The notes under the pieces are model-generated. The model had not been told where the DNA came from and made no database searches. It saw only the letters and a list, made by a program, of their open reading frames with translations. A DNA stretch of 64,000 nt from an uncultured Pelagibacteraceae bacterium (GTDB lineage Bacteria; Pseudomonadota; Alphaproteobacteria; Pelagibacterales; Pelagibacteraceae): positions 1 through 64,000 of the forward strand of contig CACJZK010000002.1 of assembly GCA_902597875.1 (NCBI GenBank), read 5' to 3'. This document shows, piece after piece, positions 35,842 through 45,022 of the stretch. The translations under genes were made by a program, and so were the position numbers. Positions within the stretch are counted from its first letter, which is position 1; every line of letters begins with the position of its first letter.

Positions 35842-36507
35842 TTAAATCTTTAAATAAGTTATTAGTTTTTTTGCAGCATTTTGTTCAGCTTCTTTTTTGG
35901 AATTACCTAAAGCTGAATATTTTTTTTGGTTTTCTAATTGCACCACTGCTTTAAAAATTGGATTATGTTTAGGGCCCGATTCCTCGTATACTTTATATCT
36001 TGGTAATTTTTTATAAATCTTGAGACTATGTTCCTGAAGTTTTGTTTTAGCGTCTATGTCAGTATAATTAGATTTTTTTAAGTATTCACTCCAGTTATTT
36101 AATATAAATTTTTCAGTTTCTAATAAACCCTTATCTAAAAATATTGCTCCTATCAAAGCTTCAATTGCATCACTAGTAATCTTTTCATCTGATTTTTTTC
36201 CTTTTCTATATGACTCACCTAAACTCATGAAATCTTTTAAATTAATCTTCTTTGAAATTTGAGCACAAGTTTTTTTATTTACTAAATTAGCAAACCTTTT
36301 ATCAATTACACCTTCTTTTTCATCTAAATATATCTCTAATAATGTTTTAGATAGAACTAATCCTAGAACTCTATCTCCTAAAAATTCAAGTTTTTCGTTA
36401 TTATTTTTATTATCAAAACTTTTATGTATTAAGCTTTTTTTTAATAATTCTACATTATTAAACTTTAAATTAATATTTTTTTCTAAATCTTCAATTTTTT
36501 TTTTCAT
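35842..36507 (-). CDS. rnc: Ribonuclease III
   Basis: This 221-residue endonuclease cuts double-stranded RNA in rRNA and mRNA processing. The RNase III signature NEKLEFLGDRVLGLVLSKTL is at about 38-57, with KITSDAIEALIGAIFLDKG downstream, and the C-terminal dsRNA-binding domain runs from LQEHSLKIYKKLPRYKVY through KKEAEQNAAKKLI. It overlaps lepB by 4 bases, the standard lepB-rnc order. Confidence 0.95.
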   Translation of the reverse strand: MKKKIEDLEKNINLKFNNVELLKKSLIHKSFDNKNNNEKLEFLGDRVLGLVLSKTLLEIYLDEKEGVIDKRFANLVNKKTCAQISKKINLKDFMSLGESYRKGKKSDEKITSDAIEALIGAIFLDKGLLETEKFILNNWSEYLKKSNYTDIDAKTKLQEHSLKIYKKLPRYKVYEESGPKHNPIFKAVVQLENQKKYSALGNSKKEAEQNAAKKLITYLKI

Positions 36508-37244
36508 TTTAGTCTCATAAAAATTCTCTCAATTCTTAATGAATTATTCCAGTTCCAAAATTTAAAAAAACTTCCTTTAATTGTATCATTAGAAAAGAAA
36601 ATTATTTTTGCTTTTCCCACTAAGTTTAATTTTGGGACATAACCAACACTATTCAAAAATCTACTGTCTTTAGAACAATCTCTATTGTCACCTAAAAAAA
36701 AATAATGATTTTTTGGAACGGTATATTTTTCGGTGTTTTGTTGTGTGCCGTATTTATTATACGCAGCTATATAAGTTTTGCCGTTAGGTAGAGTTTCTTT
36801 AAAATAATTCACGTCTAGAGTCTGTGAACCACATCTCACGCTTTCTGTTAAATTAATCTTTTCTTTTATTATTTCTTTGTTATTTAATATTAATTTACCA
36901 TCTATAAATTGTATTGAATCTCCAGGCATACCAATTAATCTTTTGATATAATCGGTTCGATTATCTTGTGGCGTTTTAAAAACAACTAAATCAGCATAAT
37001 TAGGATTCTTAAATAGTACTCTCTGCTCATAAATTGATGGGCTGAATGGAAAGGAGTGTTTACTGTATCCATAAGTATATTTTGACACAAAAATTCTATC
37101 GCCTACTAATAAATTTGGTTCCATTGATGATGAAGGTATATAAAAAGGTTGAAAAAAAAGAGATCTAATAGCTATTGCTATTAATAAAGCATAAAAAATA
37201 GTTTTAAGATTATCTAAAATTGTTTCAAATATTTTATATTTCAT
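36504..37244 (-). CDS. lepB: Signal peptidase I
   Basis: This 246-residue inner-membrane enzyme cleaves signal peptides. It has one N-terminal membrane helix, the catalytic serine in IPSSSMEPNLLVGDRIFVSKY (about 37-57), the catalytic lysine in DYIKRLIGMPGD, and the downstream box GDNRDCSKDSRFLNSVGYVP. It overlaps acpS by 4 bases and rnc by 4, so the three are translationally coupled. Confidence 0.95.
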   Translation of the reverse strand: MKYKIFETILDNLKTIFYALLIAIAIRSLFFQPFYIPSSSMEPNLLVGDRIFVSKYTYGYSKHSFPFSPSIYEQRVLFKNPNYADLVVFKTPQDNRTDYIKRLIGMPGDSIQFIDGKLILNNKEIIKEKINLTESVRCGSQTLDVNYFKETLPNGKTYIAAYNKYGTQQNTEKYTVPKNHYFFLGDNRDCSKDSRFLNSVGYVPKLNLVGKAKIIFFSNDTIKGSFFKFWNWNNSLRIERIFMRLK

Positions 37245-37630
37245 TTAACTGTTAAAATAACAATTGCTATAGCAAAAGGTTTATCATCCGATAACGACAA
37301 AGATGCTTTAAAATTTTTTTTTTTAATGATTTTATACACAGTTTTTAAACTATCTCCTTTAATTTTCAAATACGGTCTGCCTAAAGAATTATTCTTTACC
37401 TCAATTTCATTGAATTTTAAACCCTTTGAGACCCCTATTCCTAGGGATTTGGCAAAAGCCTCTTTTGCAGCAAATCTTTTTGCAAAACAAGAGAAAGTAT
37501 TTTTTTTCTTTTCACAAATTAATATTTCAGAATTTGTAAAAATTCTCTTTTTAAATTTTTTATTTTTTTTTAAAATATTTTTAATTCTATTGCTATTAGT
37601 AATATCTGAACCTAAACCATAAATTTGCAT
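37241..37630 (-). CDS. acpS: Holo-[acyl-carrier-protein] synthase
   Basis: This 129-residue phosphopantetheinyl transferase activates acyl carrier protein. The metal-binding GLGSDITNSNRIKNIL and the second motif RFAAKEAFAKSLGIGV are present. It is 2 bases downstream of pdxJ and overlaps lepB. Confidence 0.94.
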   Translation of the reverse strand: MQIYGLGSDITNSNRIKNILKKNKKFKKRIFTNSEILICEKKKNTFSCFAKRFAAKEAFAKSLGIGVSKGLKFNEIEVKNNSLGRPYLKIKGDSLKTVYKIIKKKNFKASLSLSDDKPFAIAIVILTVK

Positions 37631-37632
37631 TT

Positions 37633-38355
37633 TTACTTAATTATCCTTTTAAATTTTTTAATAGTTTTAGATAGACCTAAATAAATTGACTCTCCTATAA
37701 TAAAATGACCTATATTAAATTCTTTTATATCTTTCATTTTAGAGAGTATTTTTGCAGACCTATATGTTAAACCATGTCCAGCATGAACTTCTAAACCTAT
37801 TGAGTTAGCACACTTAACTGCTTTTTTAATTTTAATTAATTGATTTCTAAAGGGTTTGTTTTTATTAATAAGATTACATATCTTTCCAGTGTGTATTTCA
37901 ACGCAGTCAGCACCAAGATCTTTAGATTTTTTTATATCTTTTAAATTAGGTTCAATAAATAAACTTATTCTAATACCTTTAGATTTAAGTTTTTTAATCA
38001 TTGTTTTTAAGAAATTTTTTTTTACATTCAGATTAAGGCCTCCCTCTGTTGTAATCTCTTTTCTTTTTTCAGGTACTATACATATAAAGGAGGGTTTTTG
38101 TTTAAGAGATATTTTGAGCATTTCTTTTGTAGACGCAATTTCAAGATTGAGTGGAATTTTAAGTTTTGATTTGATTTCTTTCAGATCATTATCATTAATA
38201 TGTCTTCTGTCCTCTCTTAAATGAATAGTTATAGAGTCAGCTCCACTGTTTTGAGATAATAACGCAGCTCTAAGAGGACTTGGATAGTTTTCTCCTCTTG
38301 CGTTTCTTACAGTTGCAACATGATCTATATTCACCCCCAACTTTATTCTTGCCAT
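37633..38355 (-). CDS. pdxJ: Pyridoxine 5'-phosphate synthase
   Basis: This 240-residue TIM-barrel enzyme makes pyridoxine 5'-phosphate. It has the N-terminal LGVNIDHVATVRNARGENYPSP split by DP, then SITIHLREDRRHINDND, CVEIHTGKICNL and EVHAGHGLTYRSAK. The stop and start junction with pyrE is a one-base overlap (38355). The pyrE-pdxJ-acpS order is conserved in alphaproteobacteria. Confidence 0.95.
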   Translation of the reverse strand: MARIKLGVNIDHVATVRNARGENYPSPLRAALLSQNSGADSITIHLREDRRHINDNDLKEIKSKLKIPLNLEIASTKEMLKISLKQKPSFICIVPEKRKEITTEGGLNLNVKKNFLKTMIKKLKSKGIRISLFIEPNLKDIKKSKDLGADCVEIHTGKICNLINKNKPFRNQLIKIKKAVKCANSIGLEVHAGHGLTYRSAKILSKMKDIKEFNIGHFIIGESIYLGLSKTIKKFKRIIK

Positions 38356-38936
38356 TAAATTCCTCTACTGCCTGGTTTAATAGCTTTAATTTTAGAGAGT
38401 TCATCGGGTAAGTTTTCTTTGTTATAAGTAGGAATATTTATTTCAATTTGTGAAATAATTTTTTTTTTGATTTCAGAATGGCCATTAGAACGATCAATTA
38501 TACAAGCATAACCTAAAATATTAGCTTGAGCATTAATAACTAATTTGGAACATTCTAAACTTGATTTGCCAGTTGTTATAACATCTTCAATAATTAAAAC
38601 ATTTGAATTTTTGTGAATATTAAAATCGCGTCTAAGTGTAAAATTATTATCCACCCTTTCACAAAATATCGTTTCAATATTTAACAGTCTTCCAATCTCA
38701 TAGCCTACAACAATTCCACCAATTGCGGGGGTTAGAATTAGATCGATTTTTTTAAATTCATTTTTAATTTTTTCCGCTAGAGAAGTACAAACTTTAAGAG
38801 CTTTCCAGGGCTTGCTCAATAATTGAGCGCATTGTACGTATTTGGAACTATGTAAACCTGAGGATAATATGAAATGCCCTTCTAAGAGTGCGTTAGTTTC
38901 TTTTAAAATTTTTAATGATTCTTTGTATGAAAGCAT
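38355..38936 (-). CDS. pyrE: Orotate phosphoribosyltransferase
   Basis: This 193-residue enzyme makes orotidine 5'-phosphate from orotate and PRPP. The PRPP motif VLIIEDVITTGKSSLE is at about 117-132, and FILSSGLHSSKYVQC lies near the N-terminus. The start codon is inside the rsh gene, giving a 44-base out-of-frame overlap; no later in-frame start would keep the conserved N-terminus. Confidence 0.94.
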   Translation of the reverse strand: MLSYKESLKILKETNALLEGHFILSSGLHSSKYVQCAQLLSKPWKALKVCTSLAEKIKNEFKKIDLILTPAIGGIVVGYEIGRLLNIETIFCERVDNNFTLRRDFNIHKNSNVLIIEDVITTGKSSLECSKLVINAQANILGYACIIDRSNGHSEIKKKIISQIEINIPTYNKENLPDELSKIKAIKPGSRGI

Positions 38937-40644
38937 TTTTTTTCTGTTTATGTCTTATAATTTTAAAATTTAAGTTTTTTTGTCTGATTTGACTTATCAA
39001 GTTTGTAAAGTTTTTTAAATCTTTAATTTGTAAATCGAACAAAAATTGAAGATGTGTGCCTTTTTTTTCAAGAAGCTCAACATTCAAAATATTGCTACCA
39101 CTTAAACCGATAAGTGTACTAATTTCACCTAATACACCAGGTTGGTGTGGTAAATCTATTAATAAAGAACTCTCATATAATTTTTTCTTTATTTTATTTT
39201 CGTTATTATCTGCTTTACCTTGCCAGTGTTTTCTAATAGAGGATCTTGCTTTACCAGTTTTACAAGAGGAGAGCCAATGCAAAGATGGTGTTGCTTTCTT
39301 AGAAGTAATAATTTTTATTATGTCGCCGTTTTTAAGTTTTGTTTGAAGTGTTGACTCTTGGCCATTTATAAAACAATTAATAGCAGCATCTCCAATATTA
39401 GTATGAACTGCGTATGCAAAATCTATCGGTGTTGCATCTCTAGGTAATTTTATAACTGCACCCTTTGGAGAAAAACAAAAAACATTATCTTGAAACATTT
39501 GAAGTTTTGTAAATTCATAATAATGTTCTGGGCTATTTCCAGCTTCGATAATTTCTACTAAATCTCGAAGCCAATCATATTCTTTCCAAGACAAATCAGA
39601 AATTTTTTCTGATGATTTATATTTCCAATGAGAAGCTATACCACGTTCGGCAAACTCATGCATATCTTGAGTACGTATTTGTACTTCTATTCTTTGTTTT
39701 CTTGGTCCAATAAGCGAAGTATGTATTGATTTATAATTATTTATTTTTGGTGTTGAAATGTAGTCTTTAAATTTACCTGGTATAGCAGAATATTCACTAT
39801 GGAAAATACCTAATGTTTGATAACAGTCATTTATATCTCTTACAATTACTCTGAAACCAATTATATCAGTAAGTTGTTCAAGCGAAATTTTCTTTTTTTG
39901 TATTTTTCTCCATATTGAAAATGGAGTTTTCTCTCTACCTGTAATTTCTGCAGTTATACCTTTTGCTTTAAGAAGATTTACTAAGTCAGAAGAAATAGAC
40001 TTAAAGTTATCTTCCCTATTATTTTTTATAAATTTTAATCTCTCTTCGATTAAATTTCTTGCATCGCTATTTAAAATTGAAAATGACAAATCCTCTAGCT
40101 CATCTCTTATTCTGTTCATTCCCATTCTGTCAGCTAATGGAGCATAAATTTCCATAGTTTCTTTTGCTTTTCTTATTTTCTTTTCATTTTCCTTTACGAA
40201 TTTTAAAGTTCTCATGTTGTGTAACCTGTCAGCAAGTTTAACTAGTAGAACTCTAATATCTTTGGATGTGGCTAAAATTAATTTTCTAAAATTTTCAGCC
40301 TTAGAGTTTTCTCCAGCTTTTTCCTCTAATGCAGAAATTTTCGTAACGCCATCAACTAAATCTGCAACTTCTTTTCCAAATTCCTTTTTAACGGTATCAT
40401 ATGTAGCTTTAGTATCTTCTATAGTATCATGAAGTAAACCAGTTGTTATTGTAGCACTATCAAGTTTAAGCTCAGTAAGAATATCTGCTACAGCAACAGG
40501 GTGAATTATATAAGGGACTCCTTCATCTCTTCTTTGATTTTTGTGAGCTTTTAAAGCAAAATCATAAGCTTTAGATAAATCTGATGGATTAAAAAATTTG
40601 TTATATGTTCTTACTTTATTTATAAGCTCTTCGTTATTAATCAT
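38893..40644 (-). CDS. RelA/SpoT-family (p)ppGpp synthetase/hydrolase
   Basis: This 583-residue RSH protein controls the stringent response. In order it has an HD hydrolase domain (HKNQRRDEGVPYIIHP, GLLHDTIEDT), the synthetase domain (RVIVRDINDCYQTLGIFHSEY, EVQIRTQDMHEFAERGIASHWKYK), a TGS domain (VFCFSPKGAVIKLPRDATPIDFAYAVHTNIGDAA) and a C-terminal ACT domain. It is shorter than typical SpoT (about 700), with a reduced region between TGS and ACT. Both catalytic halves look intact. It overlaps pyrE by 44 bases and folK by 8. Confidence 0.92.
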   Translation of the reverse strand: MINNEELINKVRTYNKFFNPSDLSKAYDFALKAHKNQRRDEGVPYIIHPVAVADILTELKLDSATITTGLLHDTIEDTKATYDTVKKEFGKEVADLVDGVTKISALEEKAGENSKAENFRKLILATSKDIRVLLVKLADRLHNMRTLKFVKENEKKIRKAKETMEIYAPLADRMGMNRIRDELEDLSFSILNSDARNLIEERLKFIKNNREDNFKSISSDLVNLLKAKGITAEITGREKTPFSIWRKIQKKKISLEQLTDIIGFRVIVRDINDCYQTLGIFHSEYSAIPGKFKDYISTPKINNYKSIHTSLIGPRKQRIEVQIRTQDMHEFAERGIASHWKYKSSEKISDLSWKEYDWLRDLVEIIEAGNSPEHYYEFTKLQMFQDNVFCFSPKGAVIKLPRDATPIDFAYAVHTNIGDAAINCFINGQESTLQTKLKNGDIIKIITSKKATPSLHWLSSCKTGKARSSIRKHWQGKADNNENKIKKKLYESSLLIDLPHQPGVLGEISTLIGLSGSNILNVELLEKKGTHLQFLFDLQIKDLKNFTNLISQIRQKNLNFKIIRHKQKKNAFIQRIIKNFKRN

Positions 40645-41158
40645 TTAAGTACTTTATATCACATTCCTTCACTCTTGTAATCTCATTCCTTGTTTTAACG
40701 CTTAAATTATTTATCAAATCATCTATTTTTTTATTTAAAATTGGATGTATCCACATAGGACAAATTTCTCTTAAAGGGATAAGAACAAAATTTCTCTCTA
40801 ATATTTTTGGATGAGGAAGAAAAATATCATTTTCATTTGAGACACTTCCATTAAAATCAATAATATCTATATCACAAGTCCTAGGTTCGTTTTTAAATTG
40901 TCTTATTCTTTCTAGTTTTTTTTCAATAGATAGTAATTTTTTCATTAAATCATCTGAGTTACCCTTAAAATCTATTTCTATAACCACATTTATAAATTTA
41001 GGATCCTGTTTGTTAGGATAGGATGGGGTTTCATAATAACTTGAAATTTTCTTAATTATAATATTTTCACCAGAAATAAGATTAATCGTTTTTTTAATAT
41101 TTGCGTATCTATCACCAAATTTTGATTTTAAACTTGAACCGATGCCTAAAAAAATCAT
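40637..41158 (-). CDS. folK: 6-hydroxymethyl-7,8-dihydropterin pyrophosphokinase
   Basis: This 173-residue enzyme transfers pyrophosphate to hydroxymethyldihydropterin in folate synthesis. It starts [16 protein letters not shown], has the NVVIEIDF strand, the signature [14 protein letters not shown] and [15 protein letters not shown]. Folate supply is tied to the demethylase and GlyA in this window. It overlaps smpB by 4 bases and rsh by 8; rpoZ, often found near here, is not seen. Confidence 0.94.
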   Translation of the reverse strand: MIFLGIGSSLKSKFGDRYANIKKTINLISGENIIIKKISSYYETPSYPNKQDPKFINVVIEIDFKGNSDDLMKKLLSIEKKLERIRQFKNEPRTCDIDIIDFNGSVSNENDIFLPHPKILERNFVLIPLREICPMWIHPILNKKIDDLINNLSVKTRNEITRVKECDIKYLND

Positions 41159-41628
41159 TTATTGTTTTTGCTTAGAATTCTTGCTTTTTCTCTATTCCAG
41201 TCTCTCTTCTTTTTAACTTGTCTCTTATCATATAATTTTTTACCTTTTGCTACTGCTAATTCTATTTTTGCTTTACCTTTAAAAAAATAAAGTTTTGTAG
41301 GAACTATGGTTAATCCTTCTTGATTAATTCTTCCAATTAATTTGTTAATTTCTTTTTTATTAAGGAGCAACTTTCTTTCACTTTTTGGGTCATGATTATT
41401 ATAACTCGACTGTCTATATAAAGGTATATGTGAGTTAATCAAAAACATTTCACCATTTTTATCTAAAGCGTAAGAATCTGCAATACTACCTTTGCCGTCT
41501 CTTAAAGATTTTACTTCAGATCCTTTTAAAGCAATTCCAGCTTCTAACAACTCATGAAAATAATAATTAAATTTAGCTTTTCTATTCAAACATATAATCT
41601 TTTGACCAGAAGGTGTTTTTCTTTTCAT
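41155..41628 (-). CDS. smpB: SsrA-binding protein SmpB
   Basis: This 157-residue protein delivers tmRNA to stalled ribosomes. It has [34 protein letters not shown] and the closing [20 protein letters not shown] basic tail. No ssrA gene is in the window. It overlaps dapA by one base. SmpB-tmRNA could matter for recJ, whose stop is inside a tRNA gene. Confidence 0.95.
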   Translation of the reverse strand: MKRKTPSGQKIICLNRKAKFNYYFHELLEAGIALKGSEVKSLRDGKGSIADSYALDKNGEMFLINSHIPLYRQSSYNNHDPKSERKLLLNKKEINKLIGRINQEGLTIVPTKLYFFKGKAKIELAVAKGKKLYDKRQVKKKRDWNREKARILSKNNK

Positions 41629-42512
41629 TAAAGTAATTTGGCAACTTTAAGTGCTTCTTTAATCAAAATCTTAGTTTCCTCTTTAACTTTAACTAATGGT
41701 AGACGAACTTCTTCGGAAGATAGCTTCAACAAAGAAGCTGCATATTTTACTGGTGAAGGATTGCTTTCTATAAATAAAGCTTTATGTAAAGGAGCAAGGG
41801 CTAAGTCTATCTCTTTAGCTCTAGCCTGTTTCTCATCATCATTACTAGACAATGATGCTGATTGAAAATCAGAACAAAGTTTAGCTGCAACGTTTGCTGT
41901 AACACTGATACAACCTTTACCTCCTCTTTTATTAAACTCCAAAGCATTTCCATCTTCTCCTGTTAATTGTAAGAAATCTTTTCCCATGCTTTTTAATTGT
42001 TGGTCAACTCTTTTCAAATCTCCTGTGGCATCTTTAACTCCTATAATATTTTTCAATTCATATAATCTTGACATAGTATCTACTGACATATCTATAACTG
42101 ATCTTGATGGAATATTGTATATAATGATCGGAAGCCCTACATTATCATTAATTTTTTTATAATGTTGATATAGACCTTCTTGAGTAGGCTTATTATAATA
42201 TGGTGTAACCACTAATAGCCCATTAGCTCCAATTTTTTCTGCGTGTTTAGAAAGTTCAACCGCCTCCTCGGTCGAATTAGAACCGGTACCGGCAATTACT
42301 GGAATTTTTCCCTTACACTCCTTCACAGCGATTTCAATAACCCTAATATGCTCTTCATTATTTAAAGTTGGAGACTCGCCTGTAGTTCCAGCCGGAACTA
42401 TACCTGTAGTTCCATTATTAATGTGATGATGTATCAGATTAGAATAGTTTTCCTCATCTAATTGGTTTTTTTTAAATGGTGTGATTAATGCAACAATTGA
42501 TCCTTTAAACAT
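41628..42512 (-). CDS. dapA: 4-hydroxy-tetrahydrodipicolinate synthase
   Basis: This 294-residue enzyme condenses pyruvate and aspartate semialdehyde towards lysine and diaminopimelate. It begins [20 protein letters not shown], has [38 protein letters not shown], the [11 protein letters not shown] loop and the Schiff-base lysine in [11 protein letters not shown] (about 162). It is divergent from the transglycosylase gene across 36 bases. Confidence 0.95.
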   Translation of the reverse strand: MFKGSIVALITPFKKNQLDEENYSNLIHHHINNGTTGIVPAGTTGESPTLNNEEHIRVIEIAVKECKGKIPVIAGTGSNSTEEAVELSKHAEKIGANGLLVVTPYYNKPTQEGLYQHYKKINDNVGLPIIIYNIPSRSVIDMSVDTMSRLYELKNIIGVKDATGDLKRVDQQLKSMGKDFLQLTGEDGNALEFNKRGGKGCISVTANVAAKLCSDFQSASLSSNDDEKQARAKEIDLALAPLHKALFIESNPSPVKYAASLLKLSSEEVRLPLVKVKEETKILIKEALKVAKLL

Positions 42513-42548
42513 AAAACAATATAAAGTAATTAGTTTTATCTTAAATTT

Positions 42549-44855
42549 ATGCCTATTCGGATAATTAGTCTAGTGTTATTATTGATGTCCTTAAGTGTTC
42601 ATTCAAAAATTAGCGCTCAAGATACTAAATTTATATATCCTTCAAAAAAACCTTCTGTATTTAAAAAGATCAATAAAAAAATATTACCAATAAAAAAACC
42701 CGAAAGTGAAAAAAAATTAATAAAAAAAGATACTTTTCTTTTACCGGCCAATAAACCGAAAATAACAAGAAACGATCAATCTAAAGAAAAACAACTAAAT
42801 GTAAAACAAGATATTAAAGATATTAAAAAAGAACAAACGAATGTAAAAGAAATAATTAATCTAAAATTTCTATATCCAAGAAAGAAACCTAAAAGCTTTA
42901 AATCTCCAATTAAAGAGACAAAATTATCTTCGGTGTTATCCAAAAAAGATTTTGAAAAAGCAAAAGAAGTATTTGTTTTAATCAAAGCAAAAAAATGGAA
43001 TTCAGCAATAAAATTGTCTAAAAAAATTAAAGACAAAGAATTTAAAAATTTAGTTACTTGGATGTATTTAAAAGAGCGTAGTAACAGAGCTACGTTTAAT
43101 GATTATGCAATTTTTATTAGGAAAAATGCTGATTATCCAAGAATAAATAGACTCAGATATTTAGCTGAACATAAAATTATTTTAAAAAATACAACTGCAA
43201 ATACGATTATAAATTGGTTTGAAAAAGATTATTTAAACAATGGAATTGAAGAACCATTAAGTGGTTTAGGGAAAATAAAGTTAGGAGAAGCTTATCTTCA
43301 AAATAAACAATTTGAGAAAGCTGATAAACTAATTAAAGATGGTTGGATAACTGCAGATTTGTCTAAAGGAGAACTAAGATATTATCGAAATAAATTCAAA
43401 ACTTATTTAACCTCAAAAGAACATATCAAAAGAGCTGAATATTTAGCATGGAATTCAAAATATTGGGATTTAAAAAGAATGCTTAGATATTTACCTAAAA
43501 ACGAAAGAGCACTTTACAACGCCAGACAAATTTTAATGAGCAATTCATATGGTGTTGATAAAGCTATTAAAGAAGTGCCTAGCTCATTAAAAAAGGATCC
43601 AGGTCTTCAATATGATAGATTAAAATGGAGAACGAGAAGAGGTCGTGTAGATTCATCATTAGAAATTTTGCATGCTAATGCAGATAAACAAGAAGATGAG
43701 CTTGTAAGACCAGACTTATGGTGGAAACAGAGAGAAAGTATTGTAAGAAGTCTTTTGTATAAAAAAAAATATAAATTGGCATACAAAGTATCAAGTGAAC
43801 ATTCTTTAAGTTACGGCCCTGAATTTGCGGAAGCTGAATGGTTGTCAGGATGGATATCTTTATCTTTTTTGGGATCTCCAGAGTATTCAATAACTCATTT
43901 TGAAAATTTTTATAATAATGTAAGTTACCCTATTAGTTTAGCTAGGGGGGCATATTGGCTAGGAAGATCGTATAAAACTTTAGGTGAGATGGATAATGCA
44001 AATAAATTTTTTAAAGAAGGTTCGGTTTTTTTAACAACATATTATGGACAGCTATCTTATTCAGAAATAAATGGAGAAAAAGAATTTACTTTAAAAGATG
44101 AATCAAAATTTTCTAAAGAATATCAAAAAGAATTTATCAAAAATAAACTAATTAAACACGTAATTTTATTAAAAGAATTAGACAAAACTCATTATAGCAA
44201 AGATATTCTAAAACATTTGGCTGAATTAAATATTGAGTCGGGTAGTGAAATTTTGGCAGCTAAAATTGCGACAGATATAGGAAGATACGATTATGCAATT
44301 CAAATATCTAAGAAAGCCTCGTACGAAAAAAGATTTTATAACCAATATAATTATCCTATTATAAGTGTACCGAGAGTTATAAATAAAAAAACAATGCCAG
44401 CTCCTGAACTAATACATGCTATCATTAGACAAGAAAGTGAATTTGACTCTAAAGCCAATAGCTGGGCTGGAGCTAGAGGTATGATGCAATTAATGAAGTA
44501 CACTGCTAAAGTTGTAGCTAAGCAAGCTAAACTTCCTTATAGCATAAGCGGGCTTACTAAAGATCCAGAGTACAATATTAAATTAGGTTCTTATTATATT
44601 AACTCTCTTTTAGAAGATTATAACGGTATTTACCCATTTGCCATTGCAGCTTACAACGCTGGGCCAAATCGAGTTAAAACCTGGAGGAGAGTCAACGGAG
44701 ATCCAGCTAAAAATCAAATTAATTTTATTGATTGGGTTGAGTTAATAAGATTTAAAGAAACAAGAAATTACGTTCAAAGGGTTTTAGAAAATATTAATGT
44801 TTACAAATATATGATCAGGCAATCTCCGGTGAATTTAACAAGTTTTTATCAATAA
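42549..44855 (+). CDS. slt: Soluble lytic murein transglycosylase (Slt type)
   Basis: This 768-residue periplasmic enzyme cleaves peptidoglycan. A signal peptide (about 1-23) is followed by a low-complexity lysine/proline linker with three related units (FIYPSKKP, FLLPANKP, FLYPRKKP), then a long helical solenoid, and the C-terminal SLT domain with catalytic Glu629 in IIRQESEFDSKAN and SWAGARGMMQLM, AAYNAGPNRVKTW. Its start is 36 bases from divergent dapA, and tRNA-Ser follows its stop by 5 bases on the other strand. Confidence 0.9.
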   Translation: MPIRIISLVLLLMSLSVHSKISAQDTKFIYPSKKPSVFKKINKKILPIKKPESEKKLIKKDTFLLPANKPKITRNDQSKEKQLNVKQDIKDIKKEQTNVKEIINLKFLYPRKKPKSFKSPIKETKLSSVLSKKDFEKAKEVFVLIKAKKWNSAIKLSKKIKDKEFKNLVTWMYLKERSNRATFNDYAIFIRKNADYPRINRLRYLAEHKIILKNTTANTIINWFEKDYLNNGIEEPLSGLGKIKLGEAYLQNKQFEKADKLIKDGWITADLSKGELRYYRNKFKTYLTSKEHIKRAEYLAWNSKYWDLKRMLRYLPKNERALYNARQILMSNSYGVDKAIKEVPSSLKKDPGLQYDRLKWRTRRGRVDSSLEILHANADKQEDELVRPDLWWKQRESIVRSLLYKKKYKLAYKVSSEHSLSYGPEFAEAEWLSGWISLSFLGSPEYSITHFENFYNNVSYPISLARGAYWLGRSYKTLGEMDNANKFFKEGSVFLTTYYGQLSYSEINGEKEFTLKDESKFSKEYQKEFIKNKLIKHVILLKELDKTHYSKDILKHLAELNIESGSEILAAKIATDIGRYDYAIQISKKASYEKRFYNQYNYPIISVPRVINKKTMPAPELIHAIIRQESEFDSKANSWAGARGMMQLMKYTAKVVAKQAKLPYSISGLTKDPEYNIKLGSYYINSLLEDYNGIYPFAIAAYNAGPNRVKTWRRVNGDPAKNQINFIDWVELIRFKETRNYVQRVLENINVYKYMIRQSPVNLTSFYQ

Positions 44856-44860
44856 AGTTG

Positions 44861-44952
44861 TGGCGGAAGAGGAGAGATTCGAACTCTCGGTACGATATTA
44901 CTCGTACGGTTAGTTAGCAACCAACTGGTTTCAACCACTCACCCACTCTTCC
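44861..44952 (-). tRNA. tRNA-Ser(GCT), CCA encoded
   Basis: The reverse strand folds as a long-variable-arm tRNA: acceptor GGAAGAG with CTCTTCC, anticodon arm GTTGG-TTGCTAA-CTAAC giving anticodon GCT, a variable stem GTACGA...TCGTAC and T arm GAGAG-TTCGAAT-CTCTC, then G and CCA. Confidence 0.95.
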
Positions 44953-45022
44953 TTATTCACCAAGTTTATTTAGTACTAATTAATAAATAAGTACTTTATA
45001 AATCAATCAAAAAAATGGTCAA

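Noticed and set aside
44972-44995. Two AGTACT words upstream of tRNA-Ser
   Set aside because: AGTACT is palindromic and AT-rich; twice in 24 bases is not convincing.
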